Part shown: one piece after another, positions 54,452 to 63,317 of the stretch
How the letters are laid out: each line of letters opens with the position of its first letter
Position numbering within the stretch: the first letter of the stretch is position 1
Assembly: GCA_958295735.1 (NCBI GenBank)
Contig: OY282369.1
Coordinates: 2,518,983 to 2,582,982 of the forward strand
Direction of reading: 5' to 3'
DNA length: 64,000 nt
From: an uncultured Candidatus Cenarchaeum sp.
GTDB taxonomy: Archaea; Thermoproteota; Nitrososphaeria; Nitrososphaerales; Nitrosopumilaceae
Position numbers and translations under genes: made by a program
Notes under the pieces: generated by a model
Told to the model about the DNA's origin: nothing
Databases searched by the model: none
The model's input: only the letters and a program-made list of their open reading frames with translations

Positions 54452-54485
54452 GGCGGCTTTTTTTCACGGTAGTTGAAAAGCCGTC
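54452..54485. other. AT-rich hairpin upstream of the IS630 transposase
   Basis: GGCGGCTTTT and AAAAGCCGTC (one mismatch) around ttcacggtagttg, within an AT-rich patch at 54398-54490. It could be an element end or a transcription stop for the gene at 54703. Confidence 0.35.
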
Positions 54486-54702
54486 AGGGACTATCCTTTG
54501 CACATCTTCCGGCGGCCGGCCCCCGGGATCGCCGCCGGCCTCGGTGGCGGATTCTGCCACTTTTGCATTAACTGCAGCTCGCCGCACCGCGCGCAGGCAG
54601 CGCCATGCTCCGCCCCGGCCGGCTTGGCGGCGGGGGCGGGGGCGGCCGGCTTGGCGGCGGCGCTCCTCTCCGCCCGGCCGCATCGCGGCCGCCGCCTCCG
54701 CC

Positions 54703-54987
54703 TCACGCGGCCGCTGCCGCGTTCTCCGCCTTGTTGCCCCTCCCCGCCGACAACTCGGCCCTGAGGCGGTCGTTTTCGCCCCGTAGCCTGTCAAGTTCCA
54801 GATTGTTCTCGGCGCAGCCGCCGTGCTGCGCCTCCACGACACTGAGGCGGTCGATTTCGCTACGCGTTTCGGCCGACTTCCGCCGCTTGTCCTCGACGTA
54901 TTCCGCGTGTTTTGCCTCCAGAGCCGTCATGCGGCGGGTCACCGCTACCATCTCCCTCCGCACCAGCACTGTTTCAGAGTCGGGCAT
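54703..54987 (-). CDS. Small coiled-coil protein
   Basis: ATG 54987, about 28 bases after minus-strand gcttaagg (55013-55020). 94 residues, nearly all helical and charged: VLVRREMVAVTRRMTALEAK, EIDRLSVVEAQHG, LELDRLRGENDRLRAELSAG, ending AENAAAAA. The leucine/valine heptads at the end indicate a coiled coil. It is transcribed divergently from the methyltransferase/helicase pair at 55244. It might be a regulator or structural partner; position is the only hint. Confidence 0.6.
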   Translation of the reverse strand: MPDSETVLVRREMVAVTRRMTALEAKHAEYVEDKRRKSAETRSEIDRLSVVEAQHGGCAENNLELDRLRGENDRLRAELSAGRGNKAENAAAAA

Positions 54988-55212
54988 GTATAGTATTACG
55001 CGCGTGCGGGCCTTAAGCGCGCGTGCTGACAAATGTCGACAAGATGGCGAAACAATGTTGACCTGCGGCGCGCCCCGCGGCCTTCCGGCAGGACGGAGTG
55101 CCCGCCTTCCGGCAGCCCCGCGCCTGCCGGCGCACTGCTCGCCTGCGTGGCGGCCCCCCATCAGGCGTGGCTGACAAGTGGACGTGAGTCCACACCTGCA
55201 AATCATGCGTTG

Positions 55213-55222
55213 GTATTTTATA
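55213..55222 (+). promoter_or_regulatory. TATA box of the methyltransferase/helicase operon
   Basis: tattttatac, 22-31 bases before ATG 55244. It is a strong archaeal TATA and the only promoter seen for both genes. Confidence 0.7.
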
Positions 55223-55243
55223 CACGTCCTGTGACGCCATACT

Positions 55244-58200
55244 ATGGCTCTAGGAAGACGCAAACAGCGTGCGCAAACGGCGTCTAGTGTGGGGGGCCTA
55301 CTGGATCTCTTTGGGGTAGATGCCTCGCAGAGGCGGCGGCTTGACTTTGGCAACGGGTGGGACTGCCACAGCATCTGGAGGGCCGACGGTACCGGCCCGC
55401 CAGTACCGATCATGGTGGTGGGTAACGGCCCAAAGAACTTGGCCGCGATCAAAAAGACGATAACGGCCGACAAGTGCGCCGTCTTGTTCGTGCCTCGGAA
55501 TACGCTGTTCCTTCGCGCCTTTGGAGAGAGCTGCTCGGCTGTGCTTAACAGCGATGCGGACGTAGAGCGCGTTGGGGCGATACTGCGGTCCTGCAACCTG
55601 TCCGAGGCGGGACTCGGAACAGAGTATATTGCCGGCATTCTGAAGGCAATCAGGGCGATTCCGGTTGCTACGGAACACTTTGACAACAGGGGAGTCTTTT
55701 CCACACACTACCTCAAGGGGCGCCTCTGGGACGACCTGCGGCGCGACATCAGGCCCGATGTGGTAGCCGCCAGAGCCTCGCTGGGGGGATGTGCAGAAGA
55801 GGTGCTAGCAGCTCTCGGCTGGAAATTAGACGGGTTGAAGAGCGGCAGAACTCACAAGGCGGATGGCGCGTCGGTGGTAGTGACGTCCAGCAAGGACCTG
55901 GGCGCCCGGACGCGGGATGCAGTAGCGCCAAGCTACACGGCGGTGGCAGAGCTGAAACATTCGGCATGGGTGATCCTGACAAACGGTACCATATGGCGGC
56001 TGTATACCAGCAGGGTGTCTGCATCGACGACTAGCTATTTCGAGATAGACACAGGATCCAAAAAAGAAGCAGTGACGCGGTACCTTGTGGCTCTGTTCGG
56101 CGCAGCCACATTCCGTGGCACTAACCCGCAGATCGACGAGTTTTTCAAGCAGTCCATGCTCAAGGCAAGGGCACTGGAAGATGACATGAGATCCAAAATA
56201 CTACGGTCCGACGGCTTGTTCCTAGACATCGCTAAAGGGGTGCTCGACCACGACATGAAAAAAAAGTTCTCCATGGAGCACCTGCAAAGCGCAAAAGAAA
56301 CCGCCCTAGCCGTCCTGTACAGGATCTGGTTCGTGCTGTACGCCGAGTCGCGAGATCTACTCCCCGTGCGGCACGCGGGGTACGCCGAGATCTCGCTCCG
56401 GTCAATGCGTAATAGGCTTGACGGCTATGAGGACGACCCTGATGGAGACGGTTGCTGGACGCGCTTGCTAGAACTGTTCCGCAGCATCAAGAACGGTAGC
56501 CCCGAGCACAACTTGCCACAGTACGACGGGGAGCTCTTTGGGAGCGATCCGCGCATCGACGGCATAACTGTGCGCAACCAGTTCATTGCGAAGGCTCTGC
56601 GTGAACTCTTTGAGACCGGCGGCGAGTCAGTAGACTATGGCAGCTTGGGAGTGCGGCATCTGGGGAGCATATACGAGGCCCTCTTGGAGTTCGGAATACG
56701 ACAGGCGGACAAGGACGTCATGTTGCTTGAGGACAATGATGGGGTACGCGAAGTAGCCTCGGAGGCCGAGTCTACATACTCGTACAAAAAGAACGATCTG
56801 TATCTGGCCTCAAAAGCCGGCATAATGTCGCGCAGGATGTACGCCGCGTTTTATACGCCCGACGAGATAGTCGCATTTCTGGTAGGGCGTGGGTTGGAGC
56901 CGCTGTTCCAAGAGCGCGAATCTATGGTGGCCGGTGACATAGAAAAGTACAAGAAGAGGCGAACCGCAGAAAACAGACGTGCCTGCATCGACAGGTTGCT
57001 GGACCTTCAGGTGGTGGATCCAGCCATGGGTTCGGGGCACTTTCTCGTGGAGGCGCTGAACCAGATCACAAAATGGATCACAGTGATGCTCAACCGGCAT
57101 CCGGACCATCCCTTGGTGGGCGCGATCGAGCTAGATCGAAAGGCCGTGCTTGACGCGCAAAAAAAGAAAGGGGTAAGTATTGACAAGAACTTGCTCACCG
57201 CCGACACGCTGCTCAAGCGCAGGGTCATGAAGCGGTGCATATTCGGCGTCGACCTGAACAGCCTTGCGGTTGAGCTTGCAAGGCTTTCGCTGTGGCTAGA
57301 CTCGTTTGCGATCGGGATGCCACTGACTTACATCAACCATCATATAAAACACGGCGACTCGACCATCGGCATGTGGCTGAAAGATCTGCGCGGGTCGATC
57401 AACAGATCGTTGGTCGACTGGTTTCCAGATCTAGAAAAGCGTAGCACTGTCCTAGAACGAGTCAGCCGAAGCCCGGACATCACAATGCAGCAGGTTGCAG
57501 ACAGCAAGAAAAGCCATCAAATGCACGAGGAGCAGATCCGGTCGCCTAAGATAATGCTGGACGCACTTGTCGCTTCTCTGATAGACAAATCTCTGTTGCC
57601 CAGAAAAGCCAAAAAACTGGAGGATTACATACTGAGACTCGGTAGGCAGCGTAGGAGCGACGAAGAAGCAACCTCAACAAACAGAAAGACGCAAGAGTTG
57701 GCAGAGAAGTACAGTTTTTTCCACTGGGAACTAGAAATGACAGACGCGTTCACCGACTCTCGTAGAGGATTCGACTTGGTGATCGGCAACCCGCCGTGGA
57801 AAAAAGTAAAGCCGTCCACGGACGAGTTCTTCTCACAGTATGATCTTGTCTTCCGATCGTTAAGACCTAACACTAAAAAGATCGAACGGGCTAACGAGAT
57901 CATGAAGGACCCGAAAATCAAGGCAGCGTATGGCGCATATCTCCAGTCATTCCGCGACAAATCTGTAGTCTACAAAACATGCACGATGCAAGGTAGCGGC
58001 GACAATGATTTGTGGCAACTGATGCTGGAACGGATGTTGAATTTAGTCTCGAAGGGCGGGATCATGTCTATCGTAATTCCTGCCCAGATGCTTACAAATG
58101 TAGGATCCGCACATATGCGCAGGCACTTGCTCGACGGAGAGATCATGTCAGCATACGTCTTTGAAAACCGGCTAGAAATATTCCCGATCGATTCACGATC

Positions 58201-59317
58201 CCGCTTCGTTTTGCTGACAGCACGCGATTCACCAGGTCCTGACGAGTTCCCCGCAGCGTTCTATCTCCACAACCTCTCGTCGTTGAAGGGGAATACGGAA
58301 CGCGAAAAATTCACCATGTGTTCCAAGCGCAGGATTCGCAAGATCTCTCCCAACGATTTCGCTATACCAGAAGTCTCACAGGAAATAGCGAAACTGCTAG
58401 AAAAACTCTCCGCGTACGGGTCCATAAGTTCCGGGTTAGAAGACGGGTGGGATGTCGTACTCTCTAGGGGATTTGACGTTACAAACGACGCAAGCCTCTT
58501 TCGCGAAGATGGCGCGGGTTGGCCTGTCTTAAAGGGCAAGAACATGCACCAGTTCAATCCGTCGTTTGTGCCACCAGACTTCACTGCCGAGCCTTCTGCA
58601 GGACTAGAGAGACTTGGCAAAAAGCGGGCGTATAGAGGACGTTGTGCAGATTTTCACGAATCTTCCATGATCGTCTTTCGAAACATTGCACGCTCGACAG
58701 ATACGCGAACCGTTATAGCCGCGATTATTCCGCCGCATGCGTTTTATGATCATAGTCTATCTATCATGTTGCTGTACCGCGATCACGCAGTAGTCTTAAA
58801 CCGCGAATACCATAAAAAGACGGCATACTTGATCGGAATACTAAACTCTACGACGTTTGACTTTGTATCGCGCTCCAGGATAGCTACGAATGTAGCTTCA
58901 ATCATAAAAAATCTCCCGATTCCCGACTGTTCGGAGTTCGACGGTGACATAGCGGATTCAGCCGCTAGGCTGAATGTCGGAATCAACTGGGGAATGAAAC
59001 AGCGGCAACATCGGCAGTTACGGCCGTCAGCGTTTGAGGCATTCGCGGACTCGCTCGGCATTGAGAACAAGCCCTTGTCGTCAGCCGAAAGGATTGACGT
59101 TACGGCGCACTTGGACGCCTTGGTCGCCCACGCGTACGGCCTGTCACGGGCTGAGTACGAGATAGTACTTGACTCGTTCAAGTTCGGTGAAGATCCGTCG
59201 CTCCGTGATGCCGAGACAGCATACTGGTCAGACAGTAGGTCGCTCCAAAAGTTCTACGGCGAGGTGCGCAGGGCCTCCCTGTCGCAGTTTGACGAGATCG
59301 CGGGAGTTTGGAAATGA
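55244..59317 (+). CDS. Large Eco57I/PglX-like N6-adenine DNA methyltransferase
   Basis: ATG 55244, leaderless. 1,357 residues. N-terminal third without clear family (ALGRRKQRAQTASSVGGLLD; ELKHSAWVILTNGTIWRLYT suggests the restriction-enzyme-like N-domain seen in type IIG enzymes). SAM-binding motif I VVDPAMGSGHFLVEAL near residue 590; FGVDLNSLAVELARLSLWLD; catalytic motif IV VIGNPPWKK near 848; GGIMSIVIPAQML; a C-terminal target-recognition-like region (WPVLKGKNMHQFNPSF; SRSRIATNVASIIKNLPIPD). Its stop overlaps the helicase ATG (ATGA). Clearly lower GC than flanking DNA, a sign of transfer. It would mark self DNA, or with its partner act as a restriction or defence complex. Confidence 0.92.
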   Translation: MALGRRKQRAQTASSVGGLLDLFGVDASQRRRLDFGNGWDCHSIWRADGTGPPVPIMVVGNGPKNLAAIKKTITADKCAVLFVPRNTLFLRAFGESCSAVLNSDADVERVGAILRSCNLSEAGLGTEYIAGILKAIRAIPVATEHFDNRGVFSTHYLKGRLWDDLRRDIRPDVVAARASLGGCAEEVLAALGWKLDGLKSGRTHKADGASVVVTSSKDLGARTRDAVAPSYTAVAELKHSAWVILTNGTIWRLYTSRVSASTTSYFEIDTGSKKEAVTRYLVALFGAATFRGTNPQIDEFFKQSMLKARALEDDMRSKILRSDGLFLDIAKGVLDHDMKKKFSMEHLQSAKETALAVLYRIWFVLYAESRDLLPVRHAGYAEISLRSMRNRLDGYEDDPDGDGCWTRLLELFRSIKNGSPEHNLPQYDGELFGSDPRIDGITVRNQFIAKALRELFETGGESVDYGSLGVRHLGSIYEALLEFGIRQADKDVMLLEDNDGVREVASEAESTYSYKKNDLYLASKAGIMSRRMYAAFYTPDEIVAFLVGRGLEPLFQERESMVAGDIEKYKKRRTAENRRACIDRLLDLQVVDPAMGSGHFLVEALNQITKWITVMLNRHPDHPLVGAIELDRKAVLDAQKKKGVSIDKNLLTADTLLKRRVMKRCIFGVDLNSLAVELARLSLWLDSFAIGMPLTYINHHIKHGDSTIGMWLKDLRGSINRSLVDWFPDLEKRSTVLERVSRSPDITMQQVADSKKSHQMHEEQIRSPKIMLDALVASLIDKSLLPRKAKKLEDYILRLGRQRRSDEEATSTNRKTQELAEKYSFFHWELEMTDAFTDSRRGFDLVIGNPPWKKVKPSTDEFFSQYDLVFRSLRPNTKKIERANEIMKDPKIKAAYGAYLQSFRDKSVVYKTCTMQGSGDNDLWQLMLERMLNLVSKGGIMSIVIPAQMLTNVGSAHMRRHLLDGEIMSAYVFENRLEIFPIDSRSRFVLLTARDSPGPDEFPAAFYLHNLSSLKGNTEREKFTMCSKRRIRKISPNDFAIPEVSQEIAKLLEKLSAYGSISSGLEDGWDVVLSRGFDVTNDASLFREDGAGWPVLKGKNMHQFNPSFVPPDFTAEPSAGLERLGKKRAYRGRCADFHESSMIVFRNIARSTDTRTVIAAIIPPHAFYDHSLSIMLLYRDHAVVLNREYHKKTAYLIGILNSTTFDFVSRSRIATNVASIIKNLPIPDCSEFDGDIADSAARLNVGINWGMKQRQHRQLRPSAFEAFADSLGIENKPLSSAERIDVTAHLDALVAHAYGLSRAEYEIVLDSFKFGEDPSLRDAETAYWSDSRSLQKFYGEVRRASLSQFDEIAGVWK

Positions 59318-62300
59318 CCGCGCTCGAGCCGATCAAGAAGGACATCATCGACAACACCGGGGACGCGATCATGCGCGACATACTCAACTCGGAGATCCCG
59401 CGCGCGGGCAGGCTTGACGTGTCCACGGGCTACTTCAACGTTGCCGGCTACGGGATGTTGCGCGGGACTCTTGAAAAGAGGGCGCGGGACGGCTCGTTTG
59501 CCGTGAGGATGCTGCTGGGCAAGGACGCCATCGTGCCCTCGCCGGCCACCTTCGAGGGGTACGCCGAGCGGCACCGGCAGGCCGGCGCGGAGCCGGATGC
59601 GCCGGAGCCGCTCAAGACCAGCATCGACGGGACCGATCTGGCGCCGGAGCCGCTCGCGGACACGTCAGGCCTGCTCAACCTGCTGGAGCGGCCCAACGTG
59701 CAGGTGAGGCAGGGCAAGAACAGGTTCAACCACTCGAAATGCTACATACTGGGAAGCAACGCCGTGTTCATCGGCTCCAGCAACCTGACGGCCGGCGGCT
59801 TGGCCGGAAACTACGAGCTCAACGCCGGCCTGTACCAGCCCGGCACGGCGGGGGCTACCAGAAAGTGGTTCGACCGCATGTGGGAGGGCGCCGCCGACGC
59901 AAAGGAAGAGATGATCGGCGTGCTGAAGCAGTCCAAGTTCGGCGCCCCGGCCGACCCGTACGACGTGTACATGAAGATGCTCTACGAAAAGTTCAAGCCG
60001 TTCCTCAGGCCGGACGACGGCAAGCCGCGCCCCGCGGAGGAGCTGGCCGCGTTCCAGCGGGACGCGGTCAGCACCGCCGTGCACGTGATGTCTAACCACG
60101 GGGGCGCCATCATCGCCGACTCGACCGGCCTCGGCAAGACCAACATGGCGATGGAGATAATGCGCCAAAAGGTCCTGGACGAGGGCAGGAAGGTGATGCT
60201 GGTAGCCCCTGCCCAGGTCCTGCGCGGCATGTGGGGGGAAAAGCTGAAGGATGCGGGCGTCATGGTCAAGCGGGAGGCCACCATGGAGTCCATGGGCCGC
60301 GAGGACTTTCTAGACAACCCCGGAAGGTACAGCGGCATCGACCTGGTGGTCGTCGACGAGTCGCAGAACTTCCGCTCCAAGAGCGCCCAGCGGCGGATCA
60401 ACCTGATGAGGATGCTGGCGGTGGGCAAGCAAAAGCAGGTCCTGCTGCTCACTGCCACCCCGATCAACAACTCGCTCATGGACCTGTACTACCAGCTCAG
60501 CATAATAACGCAGAACAACGACGACCACTTTTGGGAGGCGGTCGGGATCCCGGATCTGTACAAGCACATGCGGGACGCGACCAACCGCGACCTGCAGGGC
60601 GGGCTGGGCAAGATCGAGCAGCTGTTGGACAGCGTCATGATACGGCGCACGAGATCGTTCATACGGCAGGTCTATCCTGACGACAGGATACGGGGCAGCC
60701 CCGTGAGGTTCCCCGAGCACGAGTACAGGCCGATAAGGTATGATCTCGCGAAGCTGTTCGGCAACGTCTTCGACAAGCTGTACCGGGGCATAAAGTCCCT
60801 CACGATGGCCCCGTACGGAATAGAGCGGTACAACACGGATCTGACCGACGAGGAGAGGGATGCGCACGCGGTGCTGGCACACCTGCAGGTCGTGCTGCTG
60901 CTGAAGAGGTTCGAGTCCAGCATACGGGCGGTGAGGATCAGCATCGACAACAAGGTGCGCATGTACGAGTTCGTGCGGAGCGCGGTGCAGCAGGGCAGGC
61001 TGCCGCGCGCGGCCGACTTCAGCGGGGAGCTCGCGCGGTGGAACGCGCAGGAGATCGACAGCGAGGGGGACGGCGAGGAGGAGCGCGAGGGGCGGCTGGC
61101 GGAGAGGGTGTCTGGAATGGAGACGGAAAAGATGGGAAAGAACTACGACAGGAAGTCCATGCTGGCCGACATCGACTCGGACCTGAAAACGTTGCGCCGA
61201 CTGGAGGGCGATCTTGCGGGCGTCACGCTGGACAGGAAACTGGATGCCGTAGTCGAGGCCGTCGCGAAGGACGGGGCGCTGGAGCGGGAAGGCCGCAAGG
61301 CGCTCATATTCACAGAGTATGCGGCCACCGCGAAGTACGTCCACGACAGGATGCGCGAGGCGTTCCCGGACAAGGAGGTGCTCCTGATACACGGCGGCAC
61401 GAGGCCCGAGACGAGGCAGTCGCACGTGCGGCGGTTCGCCCCCGCCGCCAACCTTCCGGAGGGCGAGGAGCTCGCGGAAAAGGAGGCCGACATGCTGGTG
61501 TCCACCGAGGTCCTCTCGGAGGGGCAGAACCTGCAGGACTGCAACTACGTGATCAGCTACGACCTCCCGTGGAACCCCATGAGGATCGTGCAGAGGACGG
61601 GCAGGATAGACAGGCTCACCAGCAGGCACGGGACGATACGATCGCGGGCCTGCTATCCGGACAGGCAGCTCGACGACCTCCTCAAGCTGCTGGGCAAGCT
61701 GGCACGCAAGATCGACACGGCGCAGGCGGTCGTGGGAGGCTACAAGATCCTGGACAAGGACGCCGGGGACAAGGTGTACAACGGCACGATTGCCCGAGAC
61801 ATGCGCGTCCTCGCGGGGCTGGAGGGCGGCGAGGCCGACCTCAAAAAGGCCGTGGAGCGCCTCGAGACCTCGTTCGACATGATGCCACGGAGCACGCCCC
61901 TCAACGAGATCATACGGCACGTCAAGGAGATCGGGTTCGACGCCATGGGCGCCGCGCCGATGGGCAGGCGCAGCGGCAGGAAAGGGGAGGGGCGGAAGGC
62001 GGTGCTGGCGTACTTGCAGGATGGGAAGGCGGGGAGGGTGCACTTTGCGGTGTACGACTATGCTACCGACACGGCGGAGGTGCCGGGTAGCGACACTGAC
62101 GCCATAAGGCTGGCCGCGTGCGAGAGGGGGACGCCGCTGCACCTGCCGATGGACGGCGACGAGCACAAGGAGTCGTTCAAGGAGCTCCTCCGGATAGACG
62201 CGCTGGCCAGGCAGGCCATAGCCAACAGAGACCGCGACGGCGGCAGGACGCTGGCGGATCTGCAGAAAAGGAGGAACAAGCACGACAAGAACGTCTCGGA

Positions 62301-62634
62301 TCTGGTGGGCGTGCTGGTGAACGCGGCGGTGGGGGGCGTGATAACGCACGAGGATGCGGAGGCCGCGCGCCTCATGCTGGAGTCCGAGCAGGCGAGATCG
62401 TGGCCCTCCAAGCCCAAGGAGCTCTTGGCGGAGTACGGGGAGTCGGGGGACCCCAAGATGCTGGTGGCCGACATAAAGAAGTTCGCCAAGAGCATATGCT
62501 ACGAGGAGAGGCCTGAACGGTCGGTAGTCCCAGACAGGGACGCAAAGCTCAAGCTGATCGGGGCCATGTTCGTGACGGGCGGGCCCGATCCCGGCAAGGG
62601 CAAGCGCGGGCTGGACAGGCACCTAAGCAAGTAG
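59314..62634 (+). CDS. PLD nuclease-like domain fused to SNF2/DEAD-type helicase
   Basis: ATG 59314 overlaps the methyltransferase TGA (59315-59317): translational coupling. 1,106 residues. Residues about 1-190 carry a PLD-like domain (NRFNHSKCYILGSNAVFIGS, then SNLTAGGLAGNYELN: one HxK half-site). A superfamily 2 motor follows: ADSTGLGKTNMAMEIM (Walker A, about 269), DLVVVDESQNFR (motif II, about 347), LLLTATPINNSLMDLYYQLS (about 378), ALIFTEYAATAKYVHDRM, STEVLSEGQNLQDCNYVISY, QRTGRIDR (motif VI, about 760). An ATP-driven DNA translocase with a possible nuclease end. PLD-helicase plus methyltransferase resembles parts of DISARM and related systems, but no drmA, drmB or BREX gene lies next to it here. 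Confidence 0.92.
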   Translation: MTALEPIKKDIIDNTGDAIMRDILNSEIPRAGRLDVSTGYFNVAGYGMLRGTLEKRARDGSFAVRMLLGKDAIVPSPATFEGYAERHRQAGAEPDAPEPLKTSIDGTDLAPEPLADTSGLLNLLERPNVQVRQGKNRFNHSKCYILGSNAVFIGSSNLTAGGLAGNYELNAGLYQPGTAGATRKWFDRMWEGAADAKEEMIGVLKQSKFGAPADPYDVYMKMLYEKFKPFLRPDDGKPRPAEELAAFQRDAVSTAVHVMSNHGGAIIADSTGLGKTNMAMEIMRQKVLDEGRKVMLVAPAQVLRGMWGEKLKDAGVMVKREATMESMGREDFLDNPGRYSGIDLVVVDESQNFRSKSAQRRINLMRMLAVGKQKQVLLLTATPINNSLMDLYYQLSIITQNNDDHFWEAVGIPDLYKHMRDATNRDLQGGLGKIEQLLDSVMIRRTRSFIRQVYPDDRIRGSPVRFPEHEYRPIRYDLAKLFGNVFDKLYRGIKSLTMAPYGIERYNTDLTDEERDAHAVLAHLQVVLLLKRFESSIRAVRISIDNKVRMYEFVRSAVQQGRLPRAADFSGELARWNAQEIDSEGDGEEEREGRLAERVSGMETEKMGKNYDRKSMLADIDSDLKTLRRLEGDLAGVTLDRKLDAVVEAVAKDGALEREGRKALIFTEYAATAKYVHDRMREAFPDKEVLLIHGGTRPETRQSHVRRFAPAANLPEGEELAEKEADMLVSTEVLSEGQNLQDCNYVISYDLPWNPMRIVQRTGRIDRLTSRHGTIRSRACYPDRQLDDLLKLLGKLARKIDTAQAVVGGYKILDKDAGDKVYNGTIARDMRVLAGLEGGEADLKKAVERLETSFDMMPRSTPLNEIIRHVKEIGFDAMGAAPMGRRSGRKGEGRKAVLAYLQDGKAGRVHFAVYDYATDTAEVPGSDTDAIRLAACERGTPLHLPMDGDEHKESFKELLRIDALARQAIANRDRDGGRTLADLQKRRNKHDKNVSDLVGVLVNAAVGGVITHEDAEAARLMLESEQARSWPSKPKELLAEYGESGDPKMLVADIKKFAKSICYEERPERSVVPDRDAKLKLIGAMFVTGGPDPGKGKRGLDRHLSK

Positions 62635-62956
62635 TTCGTTCCTGGGGCCGCCGGGCGCCGCTTTTGCCCGAAGGCGCGCGCAGGACCGCCCGCGCGCCGC
62701 GGCGATGCGCGACCTCCGGGGGGCGGGAACGGCCTGCGCGGGCGCGGGGTTCGCGCCCGTTTTCGGCGGACTGGAACCGGCCGGCACGGGGCGGGCGCGC
62801 CGGCGCCCAACCGCCATCCGTGTGCCGCCTCGCCCCGGGAATGCGGGGCATAACGGCCGCGCGGGGACCGCGAGCAGGCGCTCCCCCAGCGCCGGGGGCC
62901 CGCCCCCGTATTGCAAAAAAGCCGCGAAAAAACCGGCCTGAAAAACCACAGCGCGC
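62635..62956. other. GC-rich gap after the helicase, no gene seen
   Basis: Frames are open on both strands without motifs or promoters. AAAAAAGCCGCGAAAAAACC near 62915 is A-rich and could relate to the end of the minus-strand gene at 62957. Confidence 0.4.
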
Positions 62957-63049
62957 CTAGCGACTTTCCTTCTTTTCCTTTTCTTTTTCCTTCTCGGCCT
63001 GGATCTTGGCCATCTCCAACTCGCGGTTGGTGTGCTTGAACTTCTTCAT
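62957..63049 (-). CDS. 30-residue highly charged peptide
   Basis: ATG 63049 (MKKFKHTNRELEMAKIQAEK, ending EKEKKESR). ttataaaa (63079-63086) upstream is a strong TATA, with about 33 bases to the ATG. Its Lys/Glu-rich codons contrast with the GC-rich surroundings, which supports real coding. Possibly a short helical nucleic-acid-associated peptide; not recognised. Confidence 0.5.
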   Translation of the reverse strand: MKKFKHTNRELEMAKIQAEKEKEKEKKESR

Positions 63050-63185
63050 CGTGTACCGGCGGCCCGCATTGGGTGGCGTTATAAAAATCCGCCTGATTGC
63101 CAAATTGCGCCGTCTTGGAACAGGGGCGTGGAACGCCGGCGCGGGAATCCCTCCGCGCCCGCGGAAAGGCCGCGCCCGCCGCGGC

Positions 63186-63272
63186 ACGGGGTCACGTACC
63201 CGCCAAGCACGGGCGCGAAAACTCCTCCGAACTAGATTCGCGCCCGGGGAGCGGGGGCTGCCGGCCTCTCCG
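63186..63272 (+). repeat. RepA element, copy 8
   Basis: acggggtcacgtacccgcc start; a perfect 10-bp stem CGGGCGCGAA (63210-63219) and TTCGCGCCCG (63237-63246) around aactcctccgaactaga; ends gagcgggggctgccggcctc. It lies just before the bioA TATA box. Confidence 0.9.
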
Positions 63273-63288
63273 CGCCCGCGGGGGCCGA

Positions 63289-63297
63289 GTTATAAGG
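63289..63297 (+). promoter_or_regulatory. TATA box of bioA
   Basis: gttataagg, 26-29 bases before ATG 63318. Confidence 0.65.
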
Positions 63298-63317
63298 CCG
63301 CCCGCGGCCCCGCCCGC

